DNA of 64,000 nucleotides from CAZMZW01 sp963802275 (GTDB lineage: Bacteria > Chloroflexota > Anaerolineae > Anaerolineales > Anaerolineaceae): positions 930,001 through 994,000 of the forward strand of contig CAWDIB010000004.1 of assembly GCA_963802275.1 (NCBI GenBank), read 5' to 3'. Below the pieces are notes generated by a model. The model searched no databases, was not told where the DNA came from, and saw only the letters and a list, made by a program, of their open reading frames with translations. A program made the position numbers and the translations under genes. Position 1 is the first letter of the stretch, and each line of letters begins with the position of its first letter. Below are positions 17,481 to 26,576 of this stretch, in pieces.

Positions 17481-18463
17481 TCTGGGTTCAATTTGCTGTT
17501 ACAGCAGCGCTGATCGCCTTTGCAGCGACACAACTGGCCAAATACGGTGATGTGATCGCCATCCGCACCCGGTTGGGGGGCATGTTCATCGGCGTACTGT
17601 TGATGGCCGGCGCCACCTCACTGCCGGAACTGCTCAGCTCGTATAATGCGATCCGGTTGAATGCACCCAGCCTGGCAGCCGGCGACCTGTTGGGCAGCAA
17701 CAACATGAACATGGTGCTGCTGGCCATCATTGACCTTGCATCCCGCAACGAGCGTGTGTTGAGAAAAGCGGCATTCAAACATGCATTGACCGGCAGCCTG
17801 GCGGTATTCATGATCGCCACGGTGGTGTTCTTCAAGCTGGCAGAAATCAATATCAAAATCGGATGGGTGGGATTGGACAGCTTGTTAATCATTGCCTTTT
17901 ATGTCATCGCGGTCTGGCTCATCCGCAGCAACGCGGACCACGGAGGTCAGCCACAGGAAGAGGAAATTGAAGAAGGTCTGCCAAGCTTGCGGGCAGGCCT
18001 TTTCGGCTTTGCCCTTGCCGCTGCGGCATTGGTGCTCATCACCCCCTTTATGGTGTCAGGCGCAAATGATATCGCGGAAATAACCGGGCTGGGCACATCC
18101 TTCATTGGTACCACCCTGGTGGCGTTCACCACTTCACTGCCGGAAGCCGTCACCACCCTGGTGGCGATCAAGATCGGGGCAAATGATATGGCCATCGGTA
18201 ACCTTTTCGGCAGCAATCTCATCAACATGTTTATCATCGGTCTAAATGACATGTTCTACACCCAGGGAAGTTTCCTGGCAGCCATCAATCCTTCCCTGTT
18301 GCTGGTGGCTCTCACGGGGGTTCTTATGACCGGATTGGGATTGATCGGCAACCTGGCCAAACTGGAAAAAAGGATCTGGTTCATCGAAATGGATGCATTG
18401 GCTCTTTTGGTGCTTTTTTTCAGCAGCCTTGTTCTTTTATATATGAAGGGTGTGGCGCATTAA
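17477..18463 (+). CDS. Sodium/calcium antiporter (CaCA family, YrbG-like)
   Basis: 328 residues with about ten membrane helices arranged as two homologous halves. The alpha-1 repeat reads GATSLPELLSSYNAI followed by GDLLGSNNMNM; the alpha-2 repeat reads AFTTSLPEAVTTLVAI and GNLFGSNLINM. The Glu in SLPE of each repeat is the cation-binding residue in this family. A charged cytoplasmic loop (QPQEEEIEEG) separates the halves. Translationally coupled to the P-II-like gene. Exchange of Ca2+ for Na+ (or H+) would profit from the sodium gradient made by the decarboxylase at the start of the window. Confidence 0.9.
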   Translation: MIWVQFAVTAALIAFAATQLAKYGDVIAIRTRLGGMFIGVLLMAGATSLPELLSSYNAIRLNAPSLAAGDLLGSNNMNMVLLAIIDLASRNERVLRKAAFKHALTGSLAVFMIATVVFFKLAEINIKIGWVGLDSLLIIAFYVIAVWLIRSNADHGGQPQEEEIEEGLPSLRAGLFGFALAAAALVLITPFMVSGANDIAEITGLGTSFIGTTLVAFTTSLPEAVTTLVAIKIGANDMAIGNLFGSNLINMFIIGLNDMFYTQGSFLAAINPSLLLVALTGVLMTGLGLIGNLAKLEKRIWFIEMDALALLVLFFSSLVLLYMKGVAH

Positions 18464-18622
18464 GCGTTTCCAGGCTTTTTTATTCAATAGCATCATCAGC
18501 CCAAATAAACAAATCAGTCAATAGATTTCTGTTCAATCTTTTCAAATTCCAACAAATCATTAAGAAAATCAAATCCCAAAAATCAGTAAAATTAGATTAT
18601 CGAATAATTAAGCGAGGTCAGG

Positions 18623-19840
18623 ATGAATTTTGAAACCATCAAAGCCTACCTGGAAAGCAATTCCCTTATGGCAGCGGTTGCCATAATAGTTGGGCTAGGG
18701 TTGATCCTGCTTATCGCACGAAACATCATTGCGCGCGGGCTGATCTCCTTTGCCGGCCACACCAAGACCAAGGTGGACGACATCCTGGTCAAGCACCTCA
18801 AACCGCTGCGGGTGGCCTGGCTGGCACCGCTGGCGGCTATTTACCTCGGAGCCAGATTATTCCCGGCTTATGAGCACTGGATCGAGATCGCTGCACTATT
18901 TGGCATCCTTTGGCTGGTGGCGCTGACACTGTCCTCCCTGCTCAATGCGCTCAATGAAATATATGAAAGCCGGCCAACCTACAAGGGCGTACCCATCCAG
19001 GGTTACCTGGACATCCTGCGCATCCTGATCATTTTAGTCGCTATCATCCTGACCATTTCCCTCTTTTCGGGCGAATCGCCGCTTGCGTTGCTTACCGGTC
19101 TGGGCGCCATGACCGCCGTGCTGCTACTCGTGTTTCAGAATACCATCCTATCGCTGGTGGCCAGCGTGCAGATCAATACCATGGACCTGATCAAAGAAGG
19201 CGATTGGATCGAGGTGCCGGCTTTCGATGCTGACGGGGATGTGATCAACATCAACCTGCATTCCATCAAGGTGCAGAACTTTGACAAAACAATCTCAGTC
19301 ATTCCAACCTCCAAGATCATGGATACCGCCTACCGCAACTGGCGCGGAATGAAGGAGGCGGGCGGCAGGCGCATCGAGCGCTCCATCCTGATCGATATGA
19401 ACAGCATGAAATTCTGCGACGATGAACTGCTAGAACGGCTGAAAAAGATCGATCTTATCCAGGATTATGTCAACCAGCGCATGAAGTCCATCAAGGCATA
19501 CCAGGTTGAACATGCCGACCATTACGATTCGCAGCTGGACGGGCCGCAGGTTACCAATACGGAAATCTTCCGGGTTTATATCGAATCCTACTTAAAGAAT
19601 CGCAAGGACATTCACCTGGAGGGCATGCCCATCCTGGTGCGCAACCTGGCGCCCACGCAGACCGGGTTGCCAATCGAGATCTACCTCTTTACTAAAACGA
19701 CAGTATGGGAGGAATACGAAGCCATCCAGTCGGAAATATTTGACCATTTACTGGCGGCGGCCAGCCATTTTGAGCTGCATGTCTTCCAGGAACCAACCGG
19801 GATGGATTTTGGCAAGCTGATGACTGAAAAAAGGTTATGA
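18623..19840 (+). CDS. Mechanosensitive ion channel family protein (YbdG/MscS superfamily)
   Basis: 405 residues: five N-terminal helices, then the MscS core with GLGAMTAVLLLVFQNTILSLVASVQI (pore helix and beta-domain entry) and the beta domain GDWIEVPAFDADGDVININLHSIKVQNFDKTISVIPTSK. The long C-terminal domain with inserted loop (RNWRGMKEAGGRRIERS) matches the YbdG group rather than short MscS. It would open under membrane tension during osmotic downshock. ATG is preceded by AGGTCAGG. It stands alone between an AT-rich 160-bp gap and the UroD gene. Confidence 0.92.
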   Translation: MNFETIKAYLESNSLMAAVAIIVGLGLILLIARNIIARGLISFAGHTKTKVDDILVKHLKPLRVAWLAPLAAIYLGARLFPAYEHWIEIAALFGILWLVALTLSSLLNALNEIYESRPTYKGVPIQGYLDILRILIILVAIILTISLFSGESPLALLTGLGAMTAVLLLVFQNTILSLVASVQINTMDLIKEGDWIEVPAFDADGDVININLHSIKVQNFDKTISVIPTSKIMDTAYRNWRGMKEAGGRRIERSILIDMNSMKFCDDELLERLKKIDLIQDYVNQRMKSIKAYQVEHADHYDSQLDGPQVTNTEIFRVYIESYLKNRKDIHLEGMPILVRNLAPTQTGLPIEIYLFTKTTVWEEYEAIQSEIFDHLLAAASHFELHVFQEPTGMDFGKLMTEKRL

Positions 19841-19889
19841 GCTTGCTTGGAATCGGTAATGGAATGGAACGGCTTGCAGAAATAAAATC

Positions 19890-20882
19890 TTATTTGGAAA
19901 AACTGCGCACCGTATCATAGAAGGCTTGCAGGTTGGCGAGTGGTGTATTGGGGGGGATGTCGCAGCCTGAAGAGATGACAAAATTAGGATATTGACTGGT
20001 TTGTGCCAATAATTGGCTGGTTTGTGTACGGACCTGCTCCATCGTTCCAGAATGGAAGGCCGCGGTGGGGTCCAAATTACCCGCCAAGATGACGCCTCGT
20101 TTCACCAAAGGCAATGCTTCGGGAATATTCATCGGGGTGCTGAAGTGGCACATATCCACACCGGATTCAAGGATCTTTTCAAGATGAGTTTTTCTTGCCC
20201 CGCAATTATGATAGACAACCGTAAAGGCAGGGCTGGAAACATCCTCAACCAGTTGGTGAATAAAACGGGAAGAAAATTGACCCAACCCGCGCGGGCTGAG
20301 CAGACCTGCTGCCGGTTCAGCCATGATCACGCCCCATGCACCCGCTTCACGGAAAGCCAACAAATAGTTGAGCAGAAAACGATTGACCTTGTCAAGCAGT
20401 TTTTCCAAAGTGGCAGGATCGGTGATGGACAATTCCAACACCTCGGATACGCCAAACAAACGCCCAGCCAGAGAGAATGGCCCAATGATCCCGCCGAGGA
20501 CCGGCAGCTTGCAAGCATTTACCAGATTCTTCGTTGTCTTAAGTTGCACCATAGTGCGCCCCTCACCCACCTCCGGGATGGCAAGTTGATCGATCTCTGC
20601 TGCTGTTTTCACCCGCCTCCCGACCACCGTGGGAATCTCTTCCTCACTCATATGGATGTCACATCCAAACAATTCCGCTTCCACGCTGAGGTCCATGGCA
20701 GTCAGCAACATTTCAGTCTGCAGACGCTCATGCAACGCCAGTACCGCTTCGGTCTGTGCCTGTGAAGAGGATACAGCATCTTTCACGCTCGCACCAGTGA
20801 TCTCCAGCCCGGCATAGACACCGATGGTCAGGGGAATGCGGTGGGAGGAATTTAGGATGAATTCAGTGAGGTTGGATTTCAT
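19890..20882 (-). CDS. Uroporphyrinogen decarboxylase family protein (MtaA-type corrinoid methyltransferase-like)
   Basis: About 330 residues. It belongs to the UroD superfamily branch that transfers methyl groups to or from corrinoids rather than true HemE: the zinc-ligand set is present as HNCG (around residue 245) and a Cys in SSGCDIPPNTP near the end, the His-x-Cys...Cys pattern of MtaA/MtbA/CmuA. I take Met31 of the longest frame as start (20882) because similarity to the family begins there (LTEFILNSSHRIPLTIGVYAG). No corrinoid protein or methyltransferase partner is adjacent, so the substrate is unknown. Confidence 0.82.
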   Translation of the reverse strand: MKSNLTEFILNSSHRIPLTIGVYAGLEITGASVKDAVSSSQAQTEAVLALHERLQTEMLLTAMDLSVEAELFGCDIHMSEEEIPTVVGRRVKTAAEIDQLAIPEVGEGRTMVQLKTTKNLVNACKLPVLGGIIGPFSLAGRLFGVSEVLELSITDPATLEKLLDKVNRFLLNYLLAFREAGAWGVIMAEPAAGLLSPRGLGQFSSRFIHQLVEDVSSPAFTVVYHNCGARKTHLEKILESGVDMCHFSTPMNIPEALPLVKRGVILAGNLDPTAAFHSGTMEQVRTQTSQLLAQTSQYPNFVISSGCDIPPNTPLANLQAFYDTVRSFSK

Positions 20883-21050
20883 TGTAGGTTTTGGTATTAC
20901 CGAATAGGTTTTCTTTTTTCGAATAGATTTGCAGACCAAAGAATTGAGATGCAAGTTCTCAATCAGCCTCATTTAGCGCAAGTCATAATTATATTGGGTA
21001 AAAGTGCTACAATGAAAAAAAGGAAATAATAATCAAAAATGGAGGATTTA

Positions 21051-21530
21051 ATGACTTACAAAGAGCAAGCCAGTGCAGAACAATGGAAGGCATTGATGAA
21101 CACGCCCGGTGCCGCGGCGGCATTTGTCTCATCCGCCAGCGGTGGACTGATGGACATGGTTAAGGAGACATTCACCGCCAGCAAGTACATACAGGAATCG
21201 GTATTAAAACTGGGACAAACCAGCCATGGAGGCCTGGTGGATGAATTGCTGGGGGCAATGAAGGCCATGACCCTGCAGGACATGCAAGCTAATTCACACA
21301 AATACCAGGCCAAAGACCCGACCGCATTGCGGGCGGAAGCCAAGCAGCTGGCGGCGCAGGGTTTCCAGGCGGCGGCTGCATTGGGTGATGCGCAAGGGTA
21401 CAAACAGTGGGTACTGGAAATGTCACGCCAGGTAGCGCAAACCAAGACGGGCGGCTTCCTGGGAATGGGTGGACAGGCAGTGATCGACGAAAAAGAACAG
21501 GCTGCCCTGGATGAATTGGCTACCTTGTAA
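21051..21530 (+). CDS. Conserved-looking hypothetical protein, 159 residues
   Basis: I do not recognise a family. The start at 21051 is chosen because GGAGG (21041-21045) lies 5 nt upstream; the earlier ATG 21039 overlaps that site. The protein is soluble, Ala/Gln/Met-rich and almost wholly helical, without signal or membrane segment, and ends in a Gly-rich turn (TGGFLGMGGQAVIDEKE) and a short helix. It is a single gene followed 20 bp later by a strong terminator. TACAAT at 21008-21013 could be its -10. Good codon use and a clear ribosome site argue that it is expressed. Confidence 0.7.
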   Translation: MTYKEQASAEQWKALMNTPGAAAAFVSSASGGLMDMVKETFTASKYIQESVLKLGQTSHGGLVDELLGAMKAMTLQDMQANSHKYQAKDPTALRAEAKQLAAQGFQAAAALGDAQGYKQWVLEMSRQVAQTKTGGFLGMGGQAVIDEKEQAALDELATL

Positions 21531-21550
21531 AACCAAGGCAACAATAAACG

Positions 21551-21586
21551 AAAAAACCGCCGGTTCAGAGCTGGCGGTTTTTGTTT
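21551..21586. terminator. Rho-independent terminator
   Basis: AAAAACCGCC (21552-21561) pairs with GGCGGTTTTT (21573-21582) over an 11-nt loop, followed by GTTT. It ends the single hypothetical gene; the A-run at the 5' side allows use in the reverse direction too, for the minus-strand ABC operon ending 110 bp away. Confidence 0.85.
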
Positions 21587-21693
21587 AATCAATAATTAAT
21601 ACGGATGAAAGTAGAATGATGGAGTGGCAAAATATGATCCTATTAATAAAGCCGGATACCCTGCCTACTTGGGAATTAAAAATGACGGGTTAT

Positions 21694-22269
21694 TTAATTC
21701 CAAAGATCGGTCGTATCACTCGTGAGAGGATTACAAATACCATTAAAAAACGAAGAGTATTGAAGGACTTTTTCAGCCACTTCATCAACCTTGCTCAAGG
21801 TTATCACCTGGCTGAAATTGAGAATCGGTTGGACCCTCTTCACCAGTTCCGGCCGGATGACGACCAGGGCAAGCTTGTATTGACCGGTGCGAATGACATC
21901 CAATGCATTCGTCCAGCCCTGGGAAAATTTCAATTCAAGAGGACCCAATTCATCCACCACCATCAAATCACAGGGGATGCTGGCTTTTAAGACATCCTTT
22001 CCCCAATCCAGTGTCTGACGGTTAAAAAACCATTTTCCGAAGAGAAGGTCATTTTCTGCCTGTCGCTGCACGGATGCCAGGAGCCGTTTATCCCTTGAAC
22101 GAAGGTCTTGCGCCCAGATACTTGTTTTTTCTGATCCTTTAAATTCGGGCAGCGATAAAAGACCTGCCACCTGCCAGGCGGATCGCTGTGCTGCGCGCAC
22201 CATTTCCCGACAGAAGGTGGTCTTGCCGCTGCCAGAGACGCCGGTAACCAGGAATGGGTTCAATGCCAA
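21694..22269 (-). CDS. Nucleoside-triphosphatase (THEP1/DUF2478-like) of the ABC operon
   Basis: 191 residues with an N-terminal P-loop GVSGSGKTT, a Walker B-like strand LMVVDELGPLEL, and the pattern of THEP1-type NTPases (GFxxxExR-like region lost, but DELGPLE kept). THEP1 enzymes hydrolyse NTPs in vitro; the DUF2478 branch is often next to molybdate transport genes. Here it overlaps the ABC ATPase gene by 10 bp and ends the operon, so it most likely acts in handling the transported metal or cofactor. Specific function unknown. Confidence 0.75.
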   Translation of the reverse strand: MALNPFLVTGVSGSGKTTFCREMVRAAQRSAWQVAGLLSLPEFKGSEKTSIWAQDLRSRDKRLLASVQRQAENDLLFGKWFFNRQTLDWGKDVLKASIPCDLMVVDELGPLELKFSQGWTNALDVIRTGQYKLALVVIRPELVKRVQPILNFSQVITLSKVDEVAEKVLQYSSFFNGICNPLTSDTTDLWN

Positions 22270-23036
22270 ATCACCTGCGGCTTGCCCTCCACCTCTCTGA
22301 CCTTGACCTGCAGGTCATAGAGGGAAGAAAAATGTTGGTCAGTGGCAGCACCAGCCATTGGACCTGAATACAAGGCCCTGCCCTTTTTCATTAGTATCGC
22401 GTTGTCGCTGGCCGCCAGCGCAAAATCGGGTTCATGGGTGGTAAGGAGGATGGTGCAGCCTTTTTCACGTAGTTTGCGGATGACGTGCGCCAATCGGAAT
22501 TTATTGGCCAAGTCCAAATGAGCACTGGGTTCATCCATTAATAACAACCGGGGTTGTTGGGATAATGCTCTCGCTAAAACCACCAACTGCCTTTCTCCAC
22601 CGCTGATGGCAAGAATGGGATGGTTAAATAGATGGGCAGCACCGACCTGCTCCAGGGCAGCATAGGCTTTGTTCAGATCTTCCTTACCCGGCACACCCAA
22701 AGGAGGTAGAAATGGAGTGCGGCCGAGCAGGACGTACTCAAGGGCTGTATATTCAAAAGGGATATGCTCTGCTTGAGGGATGAATGCCATTTCACGCCCC
22801 AATGCCTGGCGGCTGAATTGCTGGATAGGTTTGCCAGAAAGGCGCACCTCACCCTGCCTGCATTTTAACCAGCCCATGGCCAAAAGAAGCACCGTGGATT
22901 TACCGGCACCGTTGGGACCAAGTATGGTGGTCACACTGCCTTCTTCCAGCGAAAGATTCAAGCCTTTGAACAAGGACACCACTTTAGGGACATACCCAAA
23001 TTCAACCTGATGGAAGGATAACAAGGCGGATTTCAT
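22260..23036 (-). CDS. ABC transporter ATP-binding protein (FecE/BtuD family)
   Basis: 258 residues: Walker A GPNGAGKST, Q-loop IPQAEHIPFEYTALEYVLLGRTPF, signature ISGGERQLVVLARAL, Walker B LLLMDEPSAHLD, H-loop LLTTHEPD. The sequence AHLDLANK and the EYVLLGRTP motif are those of iron-siderophore/cobalamin/molybdate-type importers (FecCD partners). The start overlaps the permease stop by 4 bp. It powers the importer formed with the two upstream genes. Confidence 0.92.
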   Translation of the reverse strand: MKSALLSFHQVEFGYVPKVVSLFKGLNLSLEEGSVTTILGPNGAGKSTVLLLAMGWLKCRQGEVRLSGKPIQQFSRQALGREMAFIPQAEHIPFEYTALEYVLLGRTPFLPPLGVPGKEDLNKAYAALEQVGAAHLFNHPILAISGGERQLVVLARALSQQPRLLLMDEPSAHLDLANKFRLAHVIRKLREKGCTILLTTHEPDFALAASDNAILMKKGRALYSGPMAGAATDQHFSSLYDLQVKVREVEGKPQVIWH

Positions 23037-24058
23037 CTTTCGATCCTGACACCGCGAAAAACCATCAGGAGAATGAATGCACCCGCCCCCAAAAGGGAAG
23101 TGAGAATCCCCAGCGGGATTTCACCCGCCAGCAAGGTGCGCGCAATATCATCACAGACGACGGAAAAGATGCCACCCAACAACATGCTGGCCGGGAGGTT
23201 GAAACGCGTATCGGTGCCAAACAGGCGGCGGGCTATATGGGGCATGATCAAGCCAATCCAGCCGACCATGCCGGCCACCGAGGTGACTGCGGCAATCGGC
23301 AATACAGCAGCTGCCAAGAGCAAGAGACGCTCGCGGCGGGGGGAGGTGCCGACCGAAAAGGCAACGGCTTCATTCAACGAGAGGACATTCAACCGCCAGC
23401 GCAGCAGAAAAAGCACCATCAGACCTATGGCCGCCGCAGGCAAAATGGAGAGAAAATCCTGCCAGGTGATGCTAGAAAGCCCACCCAACAGCCAAAAGGT
23501 GATCTCAGGTAGTTGGCTCAATGGGTCAGCCAGGTATTTCAGAATACCAAGCCCGGCTGAATACAAGGCGGAGATGGCAATACCGGCGAACACCAAGCGC
23601 AGCACCCAGCCGCCATAACGGATGCGGCGGGCGAGCAGGTAGGAAAAGCCAAGCCCGGCAAGGGCAAAAAAAGCCGCGCTGAATTGAACAAGGGCTGCTC
23701 CACCCCCCAGCAGGACGATGCTGAAAGCTGCGCCAAAGGCAGCCCCCTGGGATACACCAAGGAAACCCGGCTCCACCAGCGGGTTGGCAAACAACATCTG
23801 AAAGACCATGCCACCAGCGGCGAGGGACATGCCCAGCAGCAGCGCGGTGAGCAAGCGCGGGAGGCGCAAATTAAATACCAGCCTTTGCGCTAGCTCATCT
23901 TGGCTAAGAACTGACCATGAGAGAAAGCCCGTGCTGGGATAGCGGCCAAGGAACAGCGATATGAAAAATAAGCCGATCAGCAGTATCAGGAGGGCCAACA
24001 ATCTCCAGCGCTGACTGCGCAATTGGCGGGCAACCCCCTGCATGACCGGCAGGCTCAA
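23033..24058 (-). CDS. FecCD-family ABC transporter permease
   Basis: 341 residues and about ten helices. Family motifs: RLPRLLTALLLGMSLAAGGMVFQMLFANPLVEPGFLGVSQGAAFGAA near the N-terminus, and GMVGWIGLIMPHIARRLFGTDTRFNLPAS (the coupling-helix region). BtuC/FecD-type permeases form homodimers and import siderophores, haem, cobalamin or, in the MolBC group, molybdate. Overlaps both neighbours by 4 bp. Confidence 0.93.
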   Translation of the reverse strand: MSLPVMQGVARQLRSQRWRLLALLILLIGLFFISLFLGRYPSTGFLSWSVLSQDELAQRLVFNLRLPRLLTALLLGMSLAAGGMVFQMLFANPLVEPGFLGVSQGAAFGAAFSIVLLGGGAALVQFSAAFFALAGLGFSYLLARRIRYGGWVLRLVFAGIAISALYSAGLGILKYLADPLSQLPEITFWLLGGLSSITWQDFLSILPAAAIGLMVLFLLRWRLNVLSLNEAVAFSVGTSPRRERLLLLAAAVLPIAAVTSVAGMVGWIGLIMPHIARRLFGTDTRFNLPASMLLGGIFSVVCDDIARTLLAGEIPLGILTSLLGAGAFILLMVFRGVRIER

Positions 24059-25155
24059 TTCAAATCACCCCGTAAAGCAGGGCGAATCTTCGACTCAAAC
24101 ATCTGTTCATCAATCCGGTACAAAACACGGAAGAATTCCTGCGCCTCCTGGAGCATATCAAAGCCCGGGAGGGAGATGGGGTGCAGTCGCGCTGCCAGCC
24201 AGGAAAGGCCAAGAATCCAGCGCGCATCCGACTGGTCCCAGCTGTAAAAGTCAGCCGGAAAACCCGCCAGATTCCCCTCCCGTACCGCCCGCAATGCCTG
24301 CCATTCGGGATTTGTTTTTAATAAGGCGGCTATCTCCGCTGAATTCTTTAAATAACTGATGATGAAGATCTGGTCCGCATCCCAGGCGGCAATTTGTTCC
24401 AGGGTGACCACCTTCCAACCCTGGCTCGTGTTAGCAGATTCCCACACAGCAATACCTCCTGCCAGCTTAACTAGCTGAGTCTGAATCCACGTTTGTGGAG
24501 CTACATTGAAGGCGACCACTCCATCTTTTTCACTGTAATACAGCAGCAACACACGCGGCTTATCTTCAATTCCTGCAGTTGCATCTTGAATGGTCCGCGA
24601 TTTGCTTGAATAAAAGTCAATCAATTCCTGTGCTCTTTTTTCATTTTGAAAAATCTTTCCCAGTATAGCCAGGTCGCGCGAATAATTTTCCGGGGTTTCG
24701 AATTCCAGGTAGAGAACCGGGAGGGAAAGCTGTTCCAGGGTTTTGCCCACCTTGTCGGCCAGGTAACTCTTGAGGATCACCAGGTCGGATTTGGCAGCCG
24801 CCATTTGTTCGGCGCCGGCTTCAATTTGAAAAATGGCTTTTTTGTCATAATCGGCATCCAGCAAGGAGACAAAATTGCCATGTCCCTGATTGGCCATGCC
24901 CATGGCGGCAATACGCTGTGGTGCTTCCGGAAACATGTAGGCAGCATCCTGGGTCATGATCAAACCAACACCGTTCATGACAATGCGGGTGGGAGCAACT
25001 GGCAGAACCACTTTGCGCCCGAGGGCATCCACCACTTCAATTGGTGATTGAGATGAACTAATCATAGGGATATCGGTTGGTTTTAAAATAGGCGCAGTGG
25101 AGCAACTCAGCAGAAAAAGTGATAGAAGCAATATCAAAGTGAAATTTTTCTTCAT
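24055..25155 (-). CDS. ABC transporter substrate-binding lipoprotein (metal/cofactor)
   Basis: 366 residues. A lipoprotein signal peptide (MKKNFTLILLLSLFLLSC, Cys18 as lipidation site) precedes a cluster A-2 binding protein with the opening VDALGRKVVLPVAPTRIV, a central helix and the C-terminal motif YSWDQSDARWILGLSWLAARLHP, found in metal-type binding proteins of anaerobes. The ligand could be a siderophore, corrinoid or an oxyanion such as molybdate; no direct marker is present. First gene of the operon; a double inverted repeat lies upstream (25213-25250). Confidence 0.88.
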   Translation of the reverse strand: MKKNFTLILLLSLFLLSCSTAPILKPTDIPMISSSQSPIEVVDALGRKVVLPVAPTRIVMNGVGLIMTQDAAYMFPEAPQRIAAMGMANQGHGNFVSLLDADYDKKAIFQIEAGAEQMAAAKSDLVILKSYLADKVGKTLEQLSLPVLYLEFETPENYSRDLAILGKIFQNEKRAQELIDFYSSKSRTIQDATAGIEDKPRVLLLYYSEKDGVVAFNVAPQTWIQTQLVKLAGGIAVWESANTSQGWKVVTLEQIAAWDADQIFIISYLKNSAEIAALLKTNPEWQALRAVREGNLAGFPADFYSWDQSDARWILGLSWLAARLHPISLPGFDMLQEAQEFFRVLYRIDEQMFESKIRPALRGDLN

Positions 25156-25212
25156 ACCTTCTCCTCAAATGACTTATTCAAGCATTTGAATTTGCACAAT
25201 CTATTTGGTTAT

Positions 25213-25250
25213 TATTCAATGAATACTCATTTATTGAATAGGGTGAGTAT
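25213..25250. promoter_or_regulatory. Overlapping inverted repeats upstream of the metal/cofactor ABC operon (candidate operator)
   Basis: TATTCAAT (25213-25220) and ATTGAATA (25233-25240) are perfect 8-bp arms 12 nt apart. Interlocked with them, ATACTCA (25223-25229) and TGAGTAT (25244-25250) are 7-bp arms 14 nt apart. They lie 58-95 bp before the binding-protein start, in an AT-rich region, where a metalloregulator or RNA switch could act. No regulator gene is adjacent. Which protein binds is unknown. Confidence 0.4.
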
Positions 25251-25388
25251 ACCCTTCCCCTTTATCCATGTCAATTAATGGCCATCTTTCACAATAACTT
25301 GAAATTTACGTCTCGAAACAAATAACCTTAGACCATCCGAAACCATCCTGCGGTTACAATAAAAACTATCGGAAAGAAAAGGTAGAAA

Positions 25389-26054
25389 ATGAGCAGAGGT
25401 TCAGATGAAATAGTCATCTTATGTTATGGGGACTCGAACACACGCGGGTCAATCCCCTGCACTTTCCATGAACGCTATCCACGGTCCATCCGCTGGCCTG
25501 GTCGGCTGCAAAGCATATTGGGAACGCATTATCAAGTAATTGAGGAAGGGTTGGGAGGCCGCACCACCTGCCTGGATGATCCCCAGGAAGAAGGGCGCAA
25601 CGGCAAGGCATCCCTCCTGCCCTGCCTGCGCAGTCACCGGCCTGTTGACCTGGTAGTCCTTATGCTCGGCACCAATGACCTCAAAGCGAGGTTCTCTGCT
25701 TCAGCACAGTCAATTGCGCAAAATGCAGGCGAACTCGTTCGCATCATCCAGACCAGCCAGGCAGGCAGGAAAAGCGGCAATCCGCAGGTGCTGCTGATCG
25801 CGCCGCCACCGCTGGCGCAATTGACTAATTTCAAGGATGAGTTTGAAGGTGGGACTGAGAAGTCTTACAGATTGGGGGAACATTTCCAACAGCAAGCGGA
25901 TGAATATGGATGCAATTTTTTGGATGCAGGTAAAATCATCCATTCCAGTGACAGGGATGGAATTCATTGGGAACCCAGTAGCCATAATGAATTAGCAAGT
26001 GAGATTGCCAAGAAGATCGATGAAACACAATTGTTAAATTTTTTTATTAAATGA
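25389..26054 (+). CDS. SGNH/GDSL-family hydrolase (esterase)
   Basis: 221 residues with the SGNH blocks: block I LCYGDSNTRG (nucleophile Ser in GDSN), block II Gly in LGGRTT, block III LGTNDLK (Asn) and block V DGIHWEPSSHNELA (Asp-His). No signal peptide, so it is probably cytoplasmic, similar to arylesterase/acyl-hydrolase-like proteins. Substrate unknown. Divergent from the ABC operon. Its last codons run into the AT-rich region. Confidence 0.88.
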   Translation: MSRGSDEIVILCYGDSNTRGSIPCTFHERYPRSIRWPGRLQSILGTHYQVIEEGLGGRTTCLDDPQEEGRNGKASLLPCLRSHRPVDLVVLMLGTNDLKARFSASAQSIAQNAGELVRIIQTSQAGRKSGNPQVLLIAPPPLAQLTNFKDEFEGGTEKSYRLGEHFQQQADEYGCNFLDAGKIIHSSDRDGIHWEPSSHNELASEIAKKIDETQLLNFFIK

Positions 26055-26576
26055 TTTGCCCAAAACAAAACCCGTATAATTTTAATAGGCTCCCAATTTT
26101 ACAATTACTTCTTTCACGGTAATTTTTTTCCAAAATTACATCCAAAAAAAAGCGGCAAGAATATTATTTGGATTTTGTTTAATCCAAAATTAAGACTCGT
26201 AATCTTGAGCATTCTTGTCTGATTTAGTACACATTGAAATTAAATCAATCGATTAAGATTCGCTATTGAATAGAAACCACTTCTATGAAATGAAAATCAT
26301 GTATTGGATTTCCAGGCTCCTCATAAAATTGGGAATCATGATGAGAAGGTCTTCTGGCCTACGGGTTCTATGCGCACTCTGGTAAATTTATATCAATGAT
26401 TATGTGCAATTATTACAGAAATAATTAGTATGTCCTTAGTTCTTAGAAGTTGCTCTTTTCACAAATTATGAAATAAACCTATAACTTAATAGCCTCAATG
26501 TAAAAATATTTAAAGACCGAATAATAATCTTTTTCTAAGTTAGGATTTAATATTCTAAGAAGAGAATATCATGATT
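26055..26576. other. AT-rich intergenic region, no gene seen
   Basis: About 520 bp of strongly AT-rich DNA without a credible coding frame. It holds a weak hairpin TTTGGATT/AATCCAAA (26167-26188) and AATTATT/AATAATT around 26410-26430, but no T-run terminator, tRNA or RNA motif I could recognise. It marks the left edge of the AT-rich stretch that continues through the next two membrane protein genes. Confidence 0.5.
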
